64,000 nucleotides of DNA from Cryobacterium ruanii. GTDB lineage: Bacteria; Actinomycetota; Actinomycetes; Actinomycetales; Microbacteriaceae. Numbering within the stretch: the stretch's first letter is position 1; the number at the start of each line of letters is the position of its first letter. The stretch covers positions 1 to 64,000 of the forward strand of contig NZ_SOHK01000014.1 in the NCBI RefSeq assembly GCF_004404055.1, given 5' to 3'. Made by a program: the position numbers and the translations under genes. This document shows positions 34,485-42,503 of this stretch, piece by piece. The notes under the pieces are model-generated. The model was not told the origin of the DNA, did not search any database, and was given only the letters and a program-made list of their open reading frames with translations.

Positions 34485-34841
34485 TTACTTCCAGAGCACC
34501 GCAATGACAACGTTCGCGAAGGTCAGGGCGCCGATAGCCCAGAGCACGAGTGACGACACGCTCGGCTTCTTTCGGTTGACGATCACGAGCACGGTGATGA
34601 CGATGAGAACGAGCAGCTTGACGCCGATTTTGGCGTTGTCGATGTGGCCGAGTGAGCCCATCTCGATGACGCCGACGAGCAGAACACCGGTGACCAACTG
34701 GGTCAGCGCGCCGTGGAACATTGCGGCGACGATCGTTCCCTTGCCGGCAATGATCGGCTTGATCTGCACGAGAAAGCCGCCGAGCAGCGAGGCGAGGCCG
34801 ACGAAGTGCAGAATGAGCAGAATATTGCGTAGAAGGTCCAT
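34485..34841 (-). CDS. Small conserved-type membrane protein (four TM) next to ribH
   Basis: A 118-residue integral membrane protein with four hydrophobic segments (about 4-26, 38-60, 70-88 and 95-115). It begins MDLLRNILLILHFVGLASLLGGF and resembles small actinobacterial membrane proteins of unknown function; I cannot name a family. It follows ribH by 32 nt on the same strand but has its own leaderless promoter (TAGGCT-N6-ATG), so it need not be part of the riboflavin operon. Confidence 0.8.
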   Translation of the reverse strand: MDLLRNILLILHFVGLASLLGGFLVQIKPIIAGKGTIVAAMFHGALTQLVTGVLLVGVIEMGSLGHIDNAKIGVKLLVLIVITVLVIVNRKKPSVSSLVLWAIGALTFANVVIAVLWK

Positions 34842-34853
34842 GCATTCAGCCTA
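34842..34853 (-). promoter_or_regulatory. Leaderless promoter -10 (TAGGCT-N6-ATG) for the small membrane protein
   Basis: On the minus strand TAGGCT (34853-34848), GAATGC, ATG 34841. Confidence 0.6.
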
Positions 34854-34873
34854 GGCACTCACGTGCGCCGCGA

Positions 34874-35350
34874 TTACCCGATGTGTCCGCGCAGCTGACG
34901 CAGCACCAGGGCGGTGGCCAGGGCAGCGGATGCCGCCTCCTCACCCTTGTCTTCTTTCGAACCGGGAAGTCCGGCGCGGTCGAGGCCCTGCTGTTCGTCG
35001 TCGATGGTCAGCACGCCGAAGCCGACCGGCTTGCCGGTGTCGAGGGCGACGCGAGTGAGGCCATCCGTTGCCGCATTCGAGACGAACTCGAAGTGGGGGG
35101 TGCCGCCGCGAATGATCACGCCGAGGGCGATGACCGCGTCGGCCCCGTTTTCGAGCGCGACCTTGCAGGCAACGGGCAGTTCGAAGCTGCCCGGAACGCG
35201 CACGAGTGAGAATTCGGTGTGGCTGGCCTGCAGTACCCGGGTGGCGCCGGCGATGAGACCGTCGGTGATCACGTCGTGCCACAGTCCGGCCACGATCACG
35301 ACCCGCAAGCCCCGTCCGTCAACATTGATGGTGGGTCCTGTTCCAGCCAT
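34874..35350 (-). CDS. ribH: 6,7-dimethyl-8-ribityllumazine synthase
   Basis: A 158-residue lumazine synthase, which joins 3,4-dihydroxy-2-butanone 4-phosphate with the ribitylamino-uracil. Characteristic blocks are [61 protein letters not shown] and [18 protein letters not shown]. Its ATG shares one base with the stop of ribBA (TAATG). It is the last biosynthetic gene of the rib operon. Confidence 0.96.
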   Translation of the reverse strand: MAGTGPTINVDGRGLRVVIVAGLWHDVITDGLIAGATRVLQASHTEFSLVRVPGSFELPVACKVALENGADAVIALGVIIRGGTPHFEFVSNAATDGLTRVALDTGKPVGFGVLTIDDEQQGLDRAGLPGSKEDKGEEAASAALATALVLRQLRGHIG

Positions 35351-36609
35351 TAGGCGATTCCATTCATGATTTCGGTGTTCGTGATGTGGTGACCCATCCG
35401 GTCACGCTTGGTCGCGAGGTACTCCTCATTGAATTCGCCGATACCGACGACGAGCGGCACCCGTTCGGTCACGACAACGCCGTGCAGCTCGAGCTGACGC
35501 ACCTTCTCGGGATTGTTGGTGAGCAGTCGCACCGACGTCAATCCCAGATCGTGCAGGATGCTGGTGGCCGCGCCGTAATCGCGACTGTCAATGGGCAGTC
35601 CGAGAGCAACGTTGGCGTCGAGGGTGTCGAGGCCGTCCTCCTGCAGCGCGTAGGCCCGCAGCTTGTTGGTGAGGCCGATGCCGCGCCCCTCCTGACCGCG
35701 CAGGTAGACGACCACTCCGCCTTCCTCCTGGATGATGTCAAGCGAGGCATCGAGCTGCGGTCCACACTCACACTTGAGCGAGCCGAAGGCTTCGCCGGTG
35801 AGGCACTCGGAGTGCACCCGTACGATGGCGCCGTTGACCGGGTCGCCGGCGACGAAGGCCACGTGGTCGGCGCCGGTGGAGCGGTCGCGGTAGGCGCGCA
35901 CCCGGAAGGCACCGTGCCGCGTGGGTACCGTCGTCTCCACCTCGAAGTCGACCCGCGGTGCCTCGATGAGTGGGGCAAGCGTCTGTAGGGCCTCGTCGGG
36001 ATGGAACTCGTTGAGGTAGCTGATCAAGTCTTTAATAGTGATGACGAGCAGGCCCTCGCGCTCGCCGAGCTCGAGCAGGCCGGGGAGGCGCATCATCTCG
36101 CCGTCTTCGGCGACGATCTCGGCGATCGCGGCGACCGGAAACAGGCCGGCCAGTTTCATCAGGTCGACGCCGGCTTCGGTGTGACCACCGCGCTCGCGCA
36201 CGCCACCATCGCGGGCGCGCAGCGGCAGAATATGGCCGGGGCGGTGCAGACTCGCCGGAGCCGATGCCGGGTCGGCGAGCACCCGCAGGGTGTGGGCGCG
36301 GTCGGCGGCGCTGATGCCGGTCGACAGGCGGTCGGCGGCGTCGACGCTCACCGTGTAATTGGTGCCGAGCGGGTCTTCGTTGTTCAGCACCATCACCGGC
36401 AGGTCGAGCTGGTCGGCGATCTCGTTGGTCATCGGCGCGCAGATGAACCCGGACGAGTAGCGCACGGTCCAGGCGATCCATTCCTGGGTGGCGAGCTGGG
36501 CCGAAATGATGACGTCGCCCTCATTTTCGCGGCCCTCGTCGTCGGCGACGATGACCGGTCGGCCGAGGCGCAGGGCGTCCAGTGCGGAGGGAATGTCGGC
36601 GAGACTCAT
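35350..36609 (-). CDS. ribBA: Bifunctional 3,4-DHBP synthase / GTP cyclohydrolase II
   Basis: A 419-residue fusion. The N-terminal half (about 1-205) is DHBP synthase ([19 protein letters not shown], the acidic metal site; [13 protein letters not shown]); the C-terminal half (about 215-410) is GTP cyclohydrolase II, with zinc cysteines in [20 protein letters not shown] and [12 protein letters not shown]. The two activities make both riboflavin precursors. ATG 36609 has AAGGAG upstream and overlaps the ribE stop by 4 nt. A longer open frame upstream is not used. Confidence 0.96.
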   Translation of the reverse strand: MSLADIPSALDALRLGRPVIVADDEGRENEGDVIISAQLATQEWIAWTVRYSSGFICAPMTNEIADQLDLPVMVLNNEDPLGTNYTVSVDAADRLSTGISAADRAHTLRVLADPASAPASLHRPGHILPLRARDGGVRERGGHTEAGVDLMKLAGLFPVAAIAEIVAEDGEMMRLPGLLELGEREGLLVITIKDLISYLNEFHPDEALQTLAPLIEAPRVDFEVETTVPTRHGAFRVRAYRDRSTGADHVAFVAGDPVNGAIVRVHSECLTGEAFGSLKCECGPQLDASLDIIQEEGGVVVYLRGQEGRGIGLTNKLRAYALQEDGLDTLDANVALGLPIDSRDYGAATSILHDLGLTSVRLLTNNPEKVRQLELHGVVVTERVPLVVGIGEFNEEYLATKRDRMGHHITNTEIMNGIA

Positions 36610-37280
36610 GATGCGCTCCTTGGTGCGGTTGCGTGCTGGGGTTCTGGGGGTGAGGCTTGCGACGGCAGTGCGGCGGCGGAAATAGCCAGCATCCGTTCGA
36701 TGTGGCGGGCCAGAATGTCGGTTTCGATGTTGACTCGGTCGCCCACGACGAGGCCGCCAAGGGTGGTCGCGGCGAGGGTTTCGGGGATGAGGGAGACCTC
36801 GAACCACTGGCTCGCCTCGGTGGCGGGGCTGATGTTGCTCACGGTCAGGGAGACGCCGTCGATGGCGATCGAGCCCTTGTCAACGATGAGCTTGGCAAGC
36901 CGGTGGCAGACGTTGAATCGCAGTACTCGCCAAGCCTCGCCGGGCGTGATGGCGAGCACGGTGCTGGTGCCGTCGATGTGGCCCTGCACGATGTGGCCGC
37001 CGAGGCGTCCGCCGACGAGGGCGGCGCGTTCGAGGTTGACCGGGGAGCCGATGCGGGCGTCGGACATTGTTGACATGGTCAGGGTCTGCTTCATGACGTC
37101 GGCGGTGAAGGTGTCGGGCGTGTGCTCAACCACCGTGAGACAGACGCCCTGTACGGCGATGGAGTCGCCGTGACCGACTCCGTCGACGACGAGCGGGCCT
37201 CGGATGGTGAGGCGGGCGGCATCCGCTGTGTGGTCGATACGCTCGATCTGGCCGAGCTCCTCGATGATTCCGGTAAACAT
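36606..37280 (-). CDS. ribE: Riboflavin synthase alpha subunit
   Basis: A 224-residue enzyme made of two lumazine-binding beta-barrels. It starts MFTGIIEELG; domain 1 contains GDSIAVQGVCLTV and the junction is RLGGHIVQGHIDG; domain 2 contains GSIAIDGVSLTVSNI and VNIETDILARH. It dismutates two lumazine molecules to riboflavin. It lies 9 nt after ribD and overlaps ribBA by 4 nt. The last 20 residues (rich in Pro, Ser and Ala) are a nonconserved tail. Confidence 0.96.
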   Translation of the reverse strand: MFTGIIEELGQIERIDHTADAARLTIRGPLVVDGVGHGDSIAVQGVCLTVVEHTPDTFTADVMKQTLTMSTMSDARIGSPVNLERAALVGGRLGGHIVQGHIDGTSTVLAITPGEAWRVLRFNVCHRLAKLIVDKGSIAIDGVSLTVSNISPATEASQWFEVSLIPETLAATTLGGLVVGDRVNIETDILARHIERMLAISAAALPSQASPPEPQHATAPRSAS

Positions 37281-37289
37281 GGGTGGTCC

Positions 37290-38345
37290 TTAGGTCGAAG
37301 CGGGTTGGGGCCGGGCCACGATGAGAACGTCGTCGCCGAGCCGGTCGAGAGACTGAATAGAAAGGCGGCGTTGCTCGCCGATTGCGCTCACGCCGATGTC
37401 GCCGAGCACCAGTCGGGGCCCGCCGATCAGTGTGGGCGCGAGGTAGATGAGGTATTCGTCGACCAGCGCCGCGGCGACGAAGGCGCTCGCCAGGGTCGGT
37501 CCGCCCTCGATGAACACGCTGCGCAGGCCCTGGCCGTGCAGATCGGCGAGCAGGGCTGGCAGATCGAGGCCGTCAAAAAACAACGGTTGTTTCGGGTGCG
37601 CGAACAGGGCAGCGGATGTCGGCAGCGCACGACGGCCGACGACCACGGGCACGGGCTGCCGGGCGAGCAGCCCGCCGTCTTCGTTCCGTGCGGTCAGCGC
37701 CGGGTCGTCGGCGAGCACGGTGCCGGTACCGACCAGAATCGTGTCGCGGGCCGCGCGGCGTCGGTGCACGTCGAGGCGGGCCGCGGCGCCGGTGATCCAC
37801 CGGCTGGATCCGTCGGTCGCGGCCGCGCGACCGTCGAGACTCGAGGCCCATTTGAGCGTGACGAATGGGCGGCCGAGGCGGGCGGCAACGAGCCAGTCAC
37901 CGAGAAATGTTTCGCCTTGCTCGACGATCACGCCGCCTTGCACCTCGATGCCGGCGGCGCGTAGCCGGTCGGCCCCGCCGCAGGAGTGCTTGCCGGGGTC
38001 GCTCACGGAGTAGATGACGCGGGCGACGCCGGCGTCGATCAGGGCCTGCGCGCACGGACCGGTGCGGCCGACATGGTTGCACGGTTCGAGGGTGACGACG
38101 GCGGTGCTGCCGCGAGCCGCGCCGGGGGCGAGCTTCGCGAGGGCGTCCACCTCGGCGTGCCGACTTCCGGCGCCGCGGTGCCAGCCTTCGGAGAGGGTCT
38201 CGCCGTGCCCGTTCAGGATGATGCAGCCGACCTGCGGGTTCACGCCGGTGGCCGGGCCGTGGCCGGCGAGTTCGAACGCGCGACGCATGGCACCCTGTAG
38301 GGCTGGACCGGTCAGGCCCGTGCCGACTGCCGCGTTCTCGATCAT
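37290..38345 (-). CDS. ribD: Bifunctional diaminohydroxyphosphoribosylaminopyrimidine deaminase / reductase
   Basis: A 351-residue protein with an N-terminal zinc deaminase domain (GSRHAEVDAL and EPCNHVGRTGPC, the H-A-E and PCx3GxTxPC motifs) and a C-terminal NADPH reductase domain (VTLKWASSLDGRAAATDGSS, ILVGTGTVLADDP, FIEGGPTLASAF). It catalyses steps 2 and 3 of riboflavin synthesis. ATG 38345 is the first operon start after the FMN riboswitch; the longer frame reading through the riboswitch is not credible as coding. Confidence 0.95.
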   Translation of the reverse strand: MIENAAVGTGLTGPALQGAMRRAFELAGHGPATGVNPQVGCIILNGHGETLSEGWHRGAGSRHAEVDALAKLAPGAARGSTAVVTLEPCNHVGRTGPCAQALIDAGVARVIYSVSDPGKHSCGGADRLRAAGIEVQGGVIVEQGETFLGDWLVAARLGRPFVTLKWASSLDGRAAATDGSSRWITGAAARLDVHRRRAARDTILVGTGTVLADDPALTARNEDGGLLARQPVPVVVGRRALPTSAALFAHPKQPLFFDGLDLPALLADLHGQGLRSVFIEGGPTLASAFVAAALVDEYLIYLAPTLIGGPRLVLGDIGVSAIGEQRRLSIQSLDRLGDDVLIVARPQPAST

Positions 38346-38419
38346 CCCGCCCTCATCCGTATTGGACGAGCTCCGGGGGTGTGGGTCTGTGCACGGGAAA
38401 TACCGCACGCAAAATTCCG

Positions 38420-38444
38420 TTGGTCGGCAGTAGGGGCCAACCAA
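38420..38444 (-). terminator. Attenuator hairpin downstream of the FMN aptamer
   Basis: On the minus strand TTGGTTGG (38444-38437) pairs with CCGACCAA (38427-38420) across a 9-nt loop, and a TTTT follows at 38414-38411. Position between aptamer and ribD makes it a plausible expression platform terminating transcription when FMN is bound; one pair is G-T and the stem-to-T distance is about 5 nt. Confidence 0.5.
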
Positions 38445-38447
38445 CTC

Positions 38448-38585
38448 GTGCGCCTCCCGTCCGGACTGTGACCGTCGGTGCTGGAGTTTCACCAGCTCAA
38501 CCGCTTCGTCCCTCAAACGTTCTCGAGCAACTAACGGGTCGCGGACTTTAACCGCCGGTTCGGAATTACACCGACCCCGGAGCAC
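38448..38585 (-). ncRNA. FMN riboswitch (RFN element) controlling the rib operon
   Basis: Reading the minus strand from 38585, the conserved RFN blocks appear in order: GGGGTCGGTGTAATTCCGAA, CCGGCGGT, AAAGTCCGCGACCC, GCTGGTGAAACTCCAGCACC, GACGGTCACAGTCCGGACGG, GGAGGCGCAC. The outer P1 arms (GTGCTCC / GGAGGCGCAC) pair with a small bulge. It lies 103 nt upstream of ribD. FMN binding is expected to switch off ribD-ribE-ribBA-ribH. Confidence 0.95.
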
Positions 38586-38646
38586 GTGTTCTATTACTAG
38601 TTATAGTGCAACACCCTGCGCTTCAGCGTATTCCGTTCAATATCTG
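38586..38646 (-). promoter_or_regulatory. Probable rib operon promoter region
   Basis: The 61 bp upstream of the riboswitch on the minus strand are A/T-rich and include TATAACTAGTAATAG, in which TATAAC or TAGTAAT could be the -10 element; a TTGAAC-like -35 candidate lies farther upstream. The exact start is not resolved. Confidence 0.45.
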
Positions 38647-39621
38647 TCAGGCAGTCTCGATCAGGGCGCGGGCGGTGCTTTCGTCGACGAACAGGTCGGT
38701 GATGAGCTGTGCGGCGAGGGCTCCGCGCAGGCTCGCGAGCTTGGAGTGCCCCGCCACGACGCAGATGCGGCGCGGGGTTCGACGCAGCACGGTGAAGTCC
38801 GGGCCGGTGGAGCGTTCGTTCAAGGCAATGCCGTCGGCCGATCCGTCGGCACGGTAGAACACGGTCGCTACATCGCCGACCACCCTCGCCGCGCTGAGCT
38901 CATCGAATTCGGCCTGCTCGAGGTAGCCGCCGGCGTAGACGCGGCTGATCACGCCGGAGAACGGGGAACCGAGGCCGAACAGGGCTATGTCCATGATGGC
39001 TTGCATGTCGATCAGGCGGCTGATGCTTCGCTCCCGCCACAGCGCCTGCTTGGTCGCCGGGTTGTCGAAGAATGCGGGCACTGGAAACTGCTGCACGTGC
39101 GCGCCGAAGGCTGTTCCGAAACGACCGAGAATCTCACTCGCGTAGCCGAGACCGGTCGTGCGCATGTTTCCGGCGCCGTTGAGTTGCACGATCTGCGAGT
39201 TGTGGGTCTGTTTCGGGGTCACGTGCCGGCTGATGGCGTTCATGGTGGAACCCCACGCAATGCCCATAGTCATGTTCGAGTCGAAGTATCGGCCGAGAAT
39301 TCGTGCAACCGAGAGGGCCACCCGCTCGAGCCGATCGACGTCGCTCGCGCTGTCGGGAACCGGAACAACGTGCGCGGTGATCTGAAATCGGGCCTCGATC
39401 TGTTGTTCGAGGTGACTCGGGGCATCCAGCGGAGACTTGATCTGGATGTCGACCAGACCGGTCGCGCGGGCGTGACTGAGCAGGCGAGAGACCGAGGAAC
39501 GGGAGGTGTGCAGCTCCTGCGCGATGGCATCCATCGTGAGGTCCTGCATGTAGTACAGGTGCGCCGCGGTGAGGGCGTCGCGGTTACGATCGGACTGCAC
39601 TGGATCGGTATCGACGGTCAT
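38647..39621 (-). CDS. SorC/DeoR-type sugar-binding transcriptional regulator (glp locus)
   Basis: A 324-residue SorC-family regulator: an N-terminal helix-turn-helix (about 15-60: LTAAHLYYMQDLTMDAIAQE, then SSVSRLLSHARATGLV) and a C-terminal sugar-phosphate-binding domain (about 65-320; MGIAWGSTMNAISRHV, NGAGNMRTTGLGYASEILGR, GHSKLASLRGALAAQLITDL). It is divergent from glpD, so a role as regulator of the glycerol genes is likely, with a glycerol-derived phosphate as effector (inference). ATG 39621 has AAGGAG at a good distance; the longer frame lacks this. Confidence 0.88.
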   Translation of the reverse strand: MTVDTDPVQSDRNRDALTAAHLYYMQDLTMDAIAQELHTSRSSVSRLLSHARATGLVDIQIKSPLDAPSHLEQQIEARFQITAHVVPVPDSASDVDRLERVALSVARILGRYFDSNMTMGIAWGSTMNAISRHVTPKQTHNSQIVQLNGAGNMRTTGLGYASEILGRFGTAFGAHVQQFPVPAFFDNPATKQALWRERSISRLIDMQAIMDIALFGLGSPFSGVISRVYAGGYLEQAEFDELSAARVVGDVATVFYRADGSADGIALNERSTGPDFTVLRRTPRRICVVAGHSKLASLRGALAAQLITDLFVDESTARALIETA

Positions 39622-39630
39622 TGGACTCCT

Positions 39631-39644
39631 TGCACGTATGTTCA
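39631..39644 (+). promoter_or_regulatory. Candidate SorC operator, copy 1 (regulator-glpD divergent region)
   Basis: TGCACGTATGTTCA, immediately upstream of the regulator's ribosome-binding site. It matches the sequence at 41509-41522 at 12 of 14 positions and fits the TGnnCA-type half-sites used by SorC-family proteins. Confidence 0.5.
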
Positions 39645-39743
39645 TTCCGGTTGAGAAATTGTGTCGGACTGTCACACTGAATCTATTCATTTGGCTTGCC
39701 CCGCGCAAATTGCCGGGCAACCCCCGAGACAGAGGTGACAACA

Positions 39744-41477
39744 ATGTCGTTCTTAAACTCACAGACGTCGGCCGCGATCTCCGATCGTCCGCGCGCCCGG
39801 GTGCTCATCATCGGTGCCGGCATCAATGGCATCGCTACCTTCCGCGATCTAGCTCTGCAGGGTGTCGAGGTGGTCATCGTCGAGAAGAACGACTACGTTT
39901 CCGGCGCCTCGTCGGCTAGCTCGCACATGATCCATGGCGGCGTGCGCTACCTCGAAAACGGCGAGTTTCGCCTGGTCAAGGAATCGGTCGAGGAACGCAA
40001 CGGCTTGCTCAAGATCGCGCCGCATTACGTCAAGCCGCTGCAGACGACCATTCCTATCTTTTCCACCTTCTCCGGCGTGATGGCCGCGCCACTGCGGTTC
40101 TTCACCCACAAGCAGGGCGCCAAGCATGTTGAGCGTGGGGCCATGCTCATCAAAATCGGGATGATGATCTACGACTCTTTTTCCCGCGACGGCGGCACGG
40201 TGCCCCGCCACGAGTTCAAAGGCCGTACGAAAGCGCTCGCTGCCTTACCATTCCTGAACCCCGGCCTCAAATACACGGCCACGTATTACGACGCCGCGAT
40301 GCACGACCCGGAACGACTCGCCCTCGATGTGCTGCGCGACGGCCTCGACGCCGGACCGCACGCCCGTGCCGCAAACTACCTTGAAGCTGCCGGTATGGAC
40401 GAAAATGGCGTGCTTTTGCGCAATACGATCACCGGCGAAGAATTCCGATTGCAAGCGGACGTCGTTGTCAACACGAGCGGGCCGTGGACCGACCTCACCA
40501 ACGACGTCCTGGGCCAGCCGAGTAGCTTCATGGGCGGTACAAAAGGCTCCCACGTGGTGCTCGACAACCCGGAGCTGCTCGCGGCGACCGGTGGCGGCGA
40601 GATCTTCTTCGAGCACGAAGACGGCCGCATCGTGTTGATCTACCCGCTCAAGGGCCGCGTTCTGGTCGGTACCACCGACCTTGAGCATGACATGGCCCAG
40701 CCGGCGCGCTGCACCGATGACGAAATCGATTATTTCTTCGAACTTATCGCGCACGTTTTTCCAACGGTGCTGGTCAACCGATCCGATATCGTGTTCCGCT
40801 TTGCCGGCGTGCGCCCGTTGCCGCGCCACGACGACGAGGCCCCGGGGTTCGTCTCCCGCGACTACCGCATCGAGTCGCGGTCGCTGCCCGGCGCCGCCGA
40901 CGGCACCCTGCTCAGCCTGGTCGGCGGCAAATGGACCACTTTCCGCGCCCTCGCCGAAAACCTGAGCACCGACATACTCAAGTTGCTCGGCCTGCCGCGA
41001 ACCGTCTCCACTGAGGGGCTCGCCATCGGCGGAGGTCGTGACTTTCCCGCGACTGAGGCAGCCCGCCAAATCTGGGTCACCGCGCACGGCGACGAGGTCG
41101 GCGCTGTCCGTGCGGCAACCCTGCTCTCCCGCTACGGAACACGCGCGAGCGAGCTAATCGACTTTCTGTCCGATTCGACCGGTGAAGCGGATGCCCCGCT
41201 CCAGCACAACTCCGCCTACACCCGCCGCGAGATCGAATTCCTGGCTTCTACCGAGAGCGTCGTGCGCCTGATCGACCTGCTGCTGCGCCGCACCAGCATG
41301 GCCTTCGTCGGCGCCGTGACCACCCCGCTGATCGAAGAGCTCGCGCTCGTCACTGCCTCCGTTCTCGGCTGGGATGCCGGGCGCCGGGCCGAAGAGATCA
41401 AGCTGGCGCGGGGCATCCTGATCGACGAGCACGGGGTTGAACTCGCCCCGGTCAGTGCGCCGGTCATCGATGTCTAG
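39744..41477 (+). CDS. glpD: Glycerol-3-phosphate dehydrogenase (FAD-dependent)
   Basis: A 577-residue peripheral-membrane flavoprotein oxidising glycerol 3-phosphate to dihydroxyacetone phosphate and passing electrons to quinone. The FAD-binding motif is VLIIGAGINGIATFRDLALQ near the N-terminus; SSHMIHGGVRYLENGEFRLV, GPWTDLTNDVLG and SLVGGKWTTFRALAE are family signatures. ATG 39744 is preceded by AGAGGTG. It is the first gene of glpD-glpF-glpK and is divergent from the SorC-type regulator. Confidence 0.95.
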   Translation: MSFLNSQTSAAISDRPRARVLIIGAGINGIATFRDLALQGVEVVIVEKNDYVSGASSASSHMIHGGVRYLENGEFRLVKESVEERNGLLKIAPHYVKPLQTTIPIFSTFSGVMAAPLRFFTHKQGAKHVERGAMLIKIGMMIYDSFSRDGGTVPRHEFKGRTKALAALPFLNPGLKYTATYYDAAMHDPERLALDVLRDGLDAGPHARAANYLEAAGMDENGVLLRNTITGEEFRLQADVVVNTSGPWTDLTNDVLGQPSSFMGGTKGSHVVLDNPELLAATGGGEIFFEHEDGRIVLIYPLKGRVLVGTTDLEHDMAQPARCTDDEIDYFFELIAHVFPTVLVNRSDIVFRFAGVRPLPRHDDEAPGFVSRDYRIESRSLPGAADGTLLSLVGGKWTTFRALAENLSTDILKLLGLPRTVSTEGLAIGGGRDFPATEAARQIWVTAHGDEVGAVRAATLLSRYGTRASELIDFLSDSTGEADAPLQHNSAYTRREIEFLASTESVVRLIDLLLRRTSMAFVGAVTTPLIEELALVTASVLGWDAGRRAEEIKLARGILIDEHGVELAPVSAPVIDV

Positions 41478-41508
41478 CCCCATCCTCATGCGGTGATTGG
41501 CGAGAATC

Positions 41509-41522
41509 TGCACGAATGTGCA
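41509..41522 (+). promoter_or_regulatory. Candidate SorC operator, copy 2 (glpD-glpF gap)
   Basis: TGCACGAATGTGCA is the core of a perfect 16-bp palindrome CTGCAC-GAAT-GTGCAG (41508-41523), 115 nt upstream of glpF. The similarity to 39631-39644 suggests one regulator acts at both sites and that glpF-glpK has its own promoter. Confidence 0.6.
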
Positions 41523-41637
41523 GTGCAAATCGGCCATTCCCGAGCCAAGCGCCGATACATTTTCTACAGAACAACCCGTACGACAGCCGCCCTCGACAAC
41601 ATCGTCAGGTGGTTACAGCCTCATCAGAAGGGTCAAT

Positions 41638-42396
41638 GTGGACAATCTCGGTGTCGTCTTTATGTCAGAGGTCGTGGGAACGGCCATCCTCGTGCTCCTC
41701 GGCTGTGGCGTGGTCGCCAACGTCGCACTCGCCAAGAACAAAGGTTTGGGCGGTGGCTTTCTCATGGTCACGATCGGTTGGGGCCTAGCGGTCTACGCCG
41801 GTGTGATTGCCGCCTACAACTCCGGTGCCCACCTCAACCCCGCTGTCACGCTCGGCCTCGTCGCGAGCGGTGCCGAAACCTTCGGCTCCGGTGTTCCTGT
41901 CAACGTCGCGTCGACGCTCGCTTACATCGGCGCGCAAATGATCGGTGCCATTCTCGGCGCCGTCGTCGTCTGGCTCGCCTACAAGCAGCACTTCGACCAG
42001 GAGCCAAACCCGGCCAATAAGCTCGGTGTCTTCTCGACCGGGCCAGCCATCCGCTCCTACGGCTGGAACCTCGTCACCGAGATCATCGGCACCTTCCTGC
42101 TCGTTTTTGTGGTCATCGGTTTCGGCCGGAACGGCGACGCCGGCGGCCTGGCCGCCCTCGGCGCGCTGCCGGTGGCCTTGCTCGTGATCGCTATCGGTGC
42201 CTCGCTCGGCGGACCGACCGGATACGCTATCAACCCGGCTCGTGACCTCGGCCCTCGCATCGCGCACTTCCTGTTGCCGATCAAAGGCAAGGGATCAAGC
42301 GATTGGTCCTACTCCTGGGTTCCCGTTGTCGGCCCCATCATCGGTGGTGTCCTCGCCGGTGCCTCGTCGGGTGTGCTGCTGCCCATCCTGGGGTGA
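41638..42396 (+). CDS. glpF: Glycerol uptake facilitator (aquaglyceroporin)
   Basis: A 252-residue MIP-family channel. The two pore motifs are AHLNPAVTLG and YAINPARDLGPRI; the Asp after the second NPAR is typical of glycerol-conducting members. Six helices plus two half-helices can be traced. I choose GTG 41638 (AGAAGGG 5 nt upstream; product begins MDNLGVVFMSEVVG); an in-frame ATG at Met10 is a possible shorter start, and the longer upstream frame is non-coding in appearance. It would admit glycerol for the kinase encoded downstream. Confidence 0.92.
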   Translation: MDNLGVVFMSEVVGTAILVLLGCGVVANVALAKNKGLGGGFLMVTIGWGLAVYAGVIAAYNSGAHLNPAVTLGLVASGAETFGSGVPVNVASTLAYIGAQMIGAILGAVVVWLAYKQHFDQEPNPANKLGVFSTGPAIRSYGWNLVTEIIGTFLLVFVVIGFGRNGDAGGLAALGALPVALLVIAIGASLGGPTGYAINPARDLGPRIAHFLLPIKGKGSSDWSYSWVPVVGPIIGGVLAGASSGVLLPILG

Positions 42397-42406
42397 ACCT
42401 GCCGAC

Positions 42407-42448
42407 ATAGGCATAGGCATAGGCATAGGCATAGGCATCCGCATCCAC
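42407..42448 (+). repeat. Hexanucleotide microsatellite (ATAGGC)5 plus two degenerate units
   Basis: Five perfect ATAGGC units (42407-42436) followed by ATCCGC and ATCCAC, in the 107-bp gap between glpF and glpK, about 56 nt upstream of the glpK start. Such tracts change length by slipped-strand mispairing. Confidence 0.95.
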
Positions 42449-42503
42449 TTTCGTTATCGTTTCAACATCGTATTTCTCACCTGGAATAACAAAGGAGTTA
42501 CAC

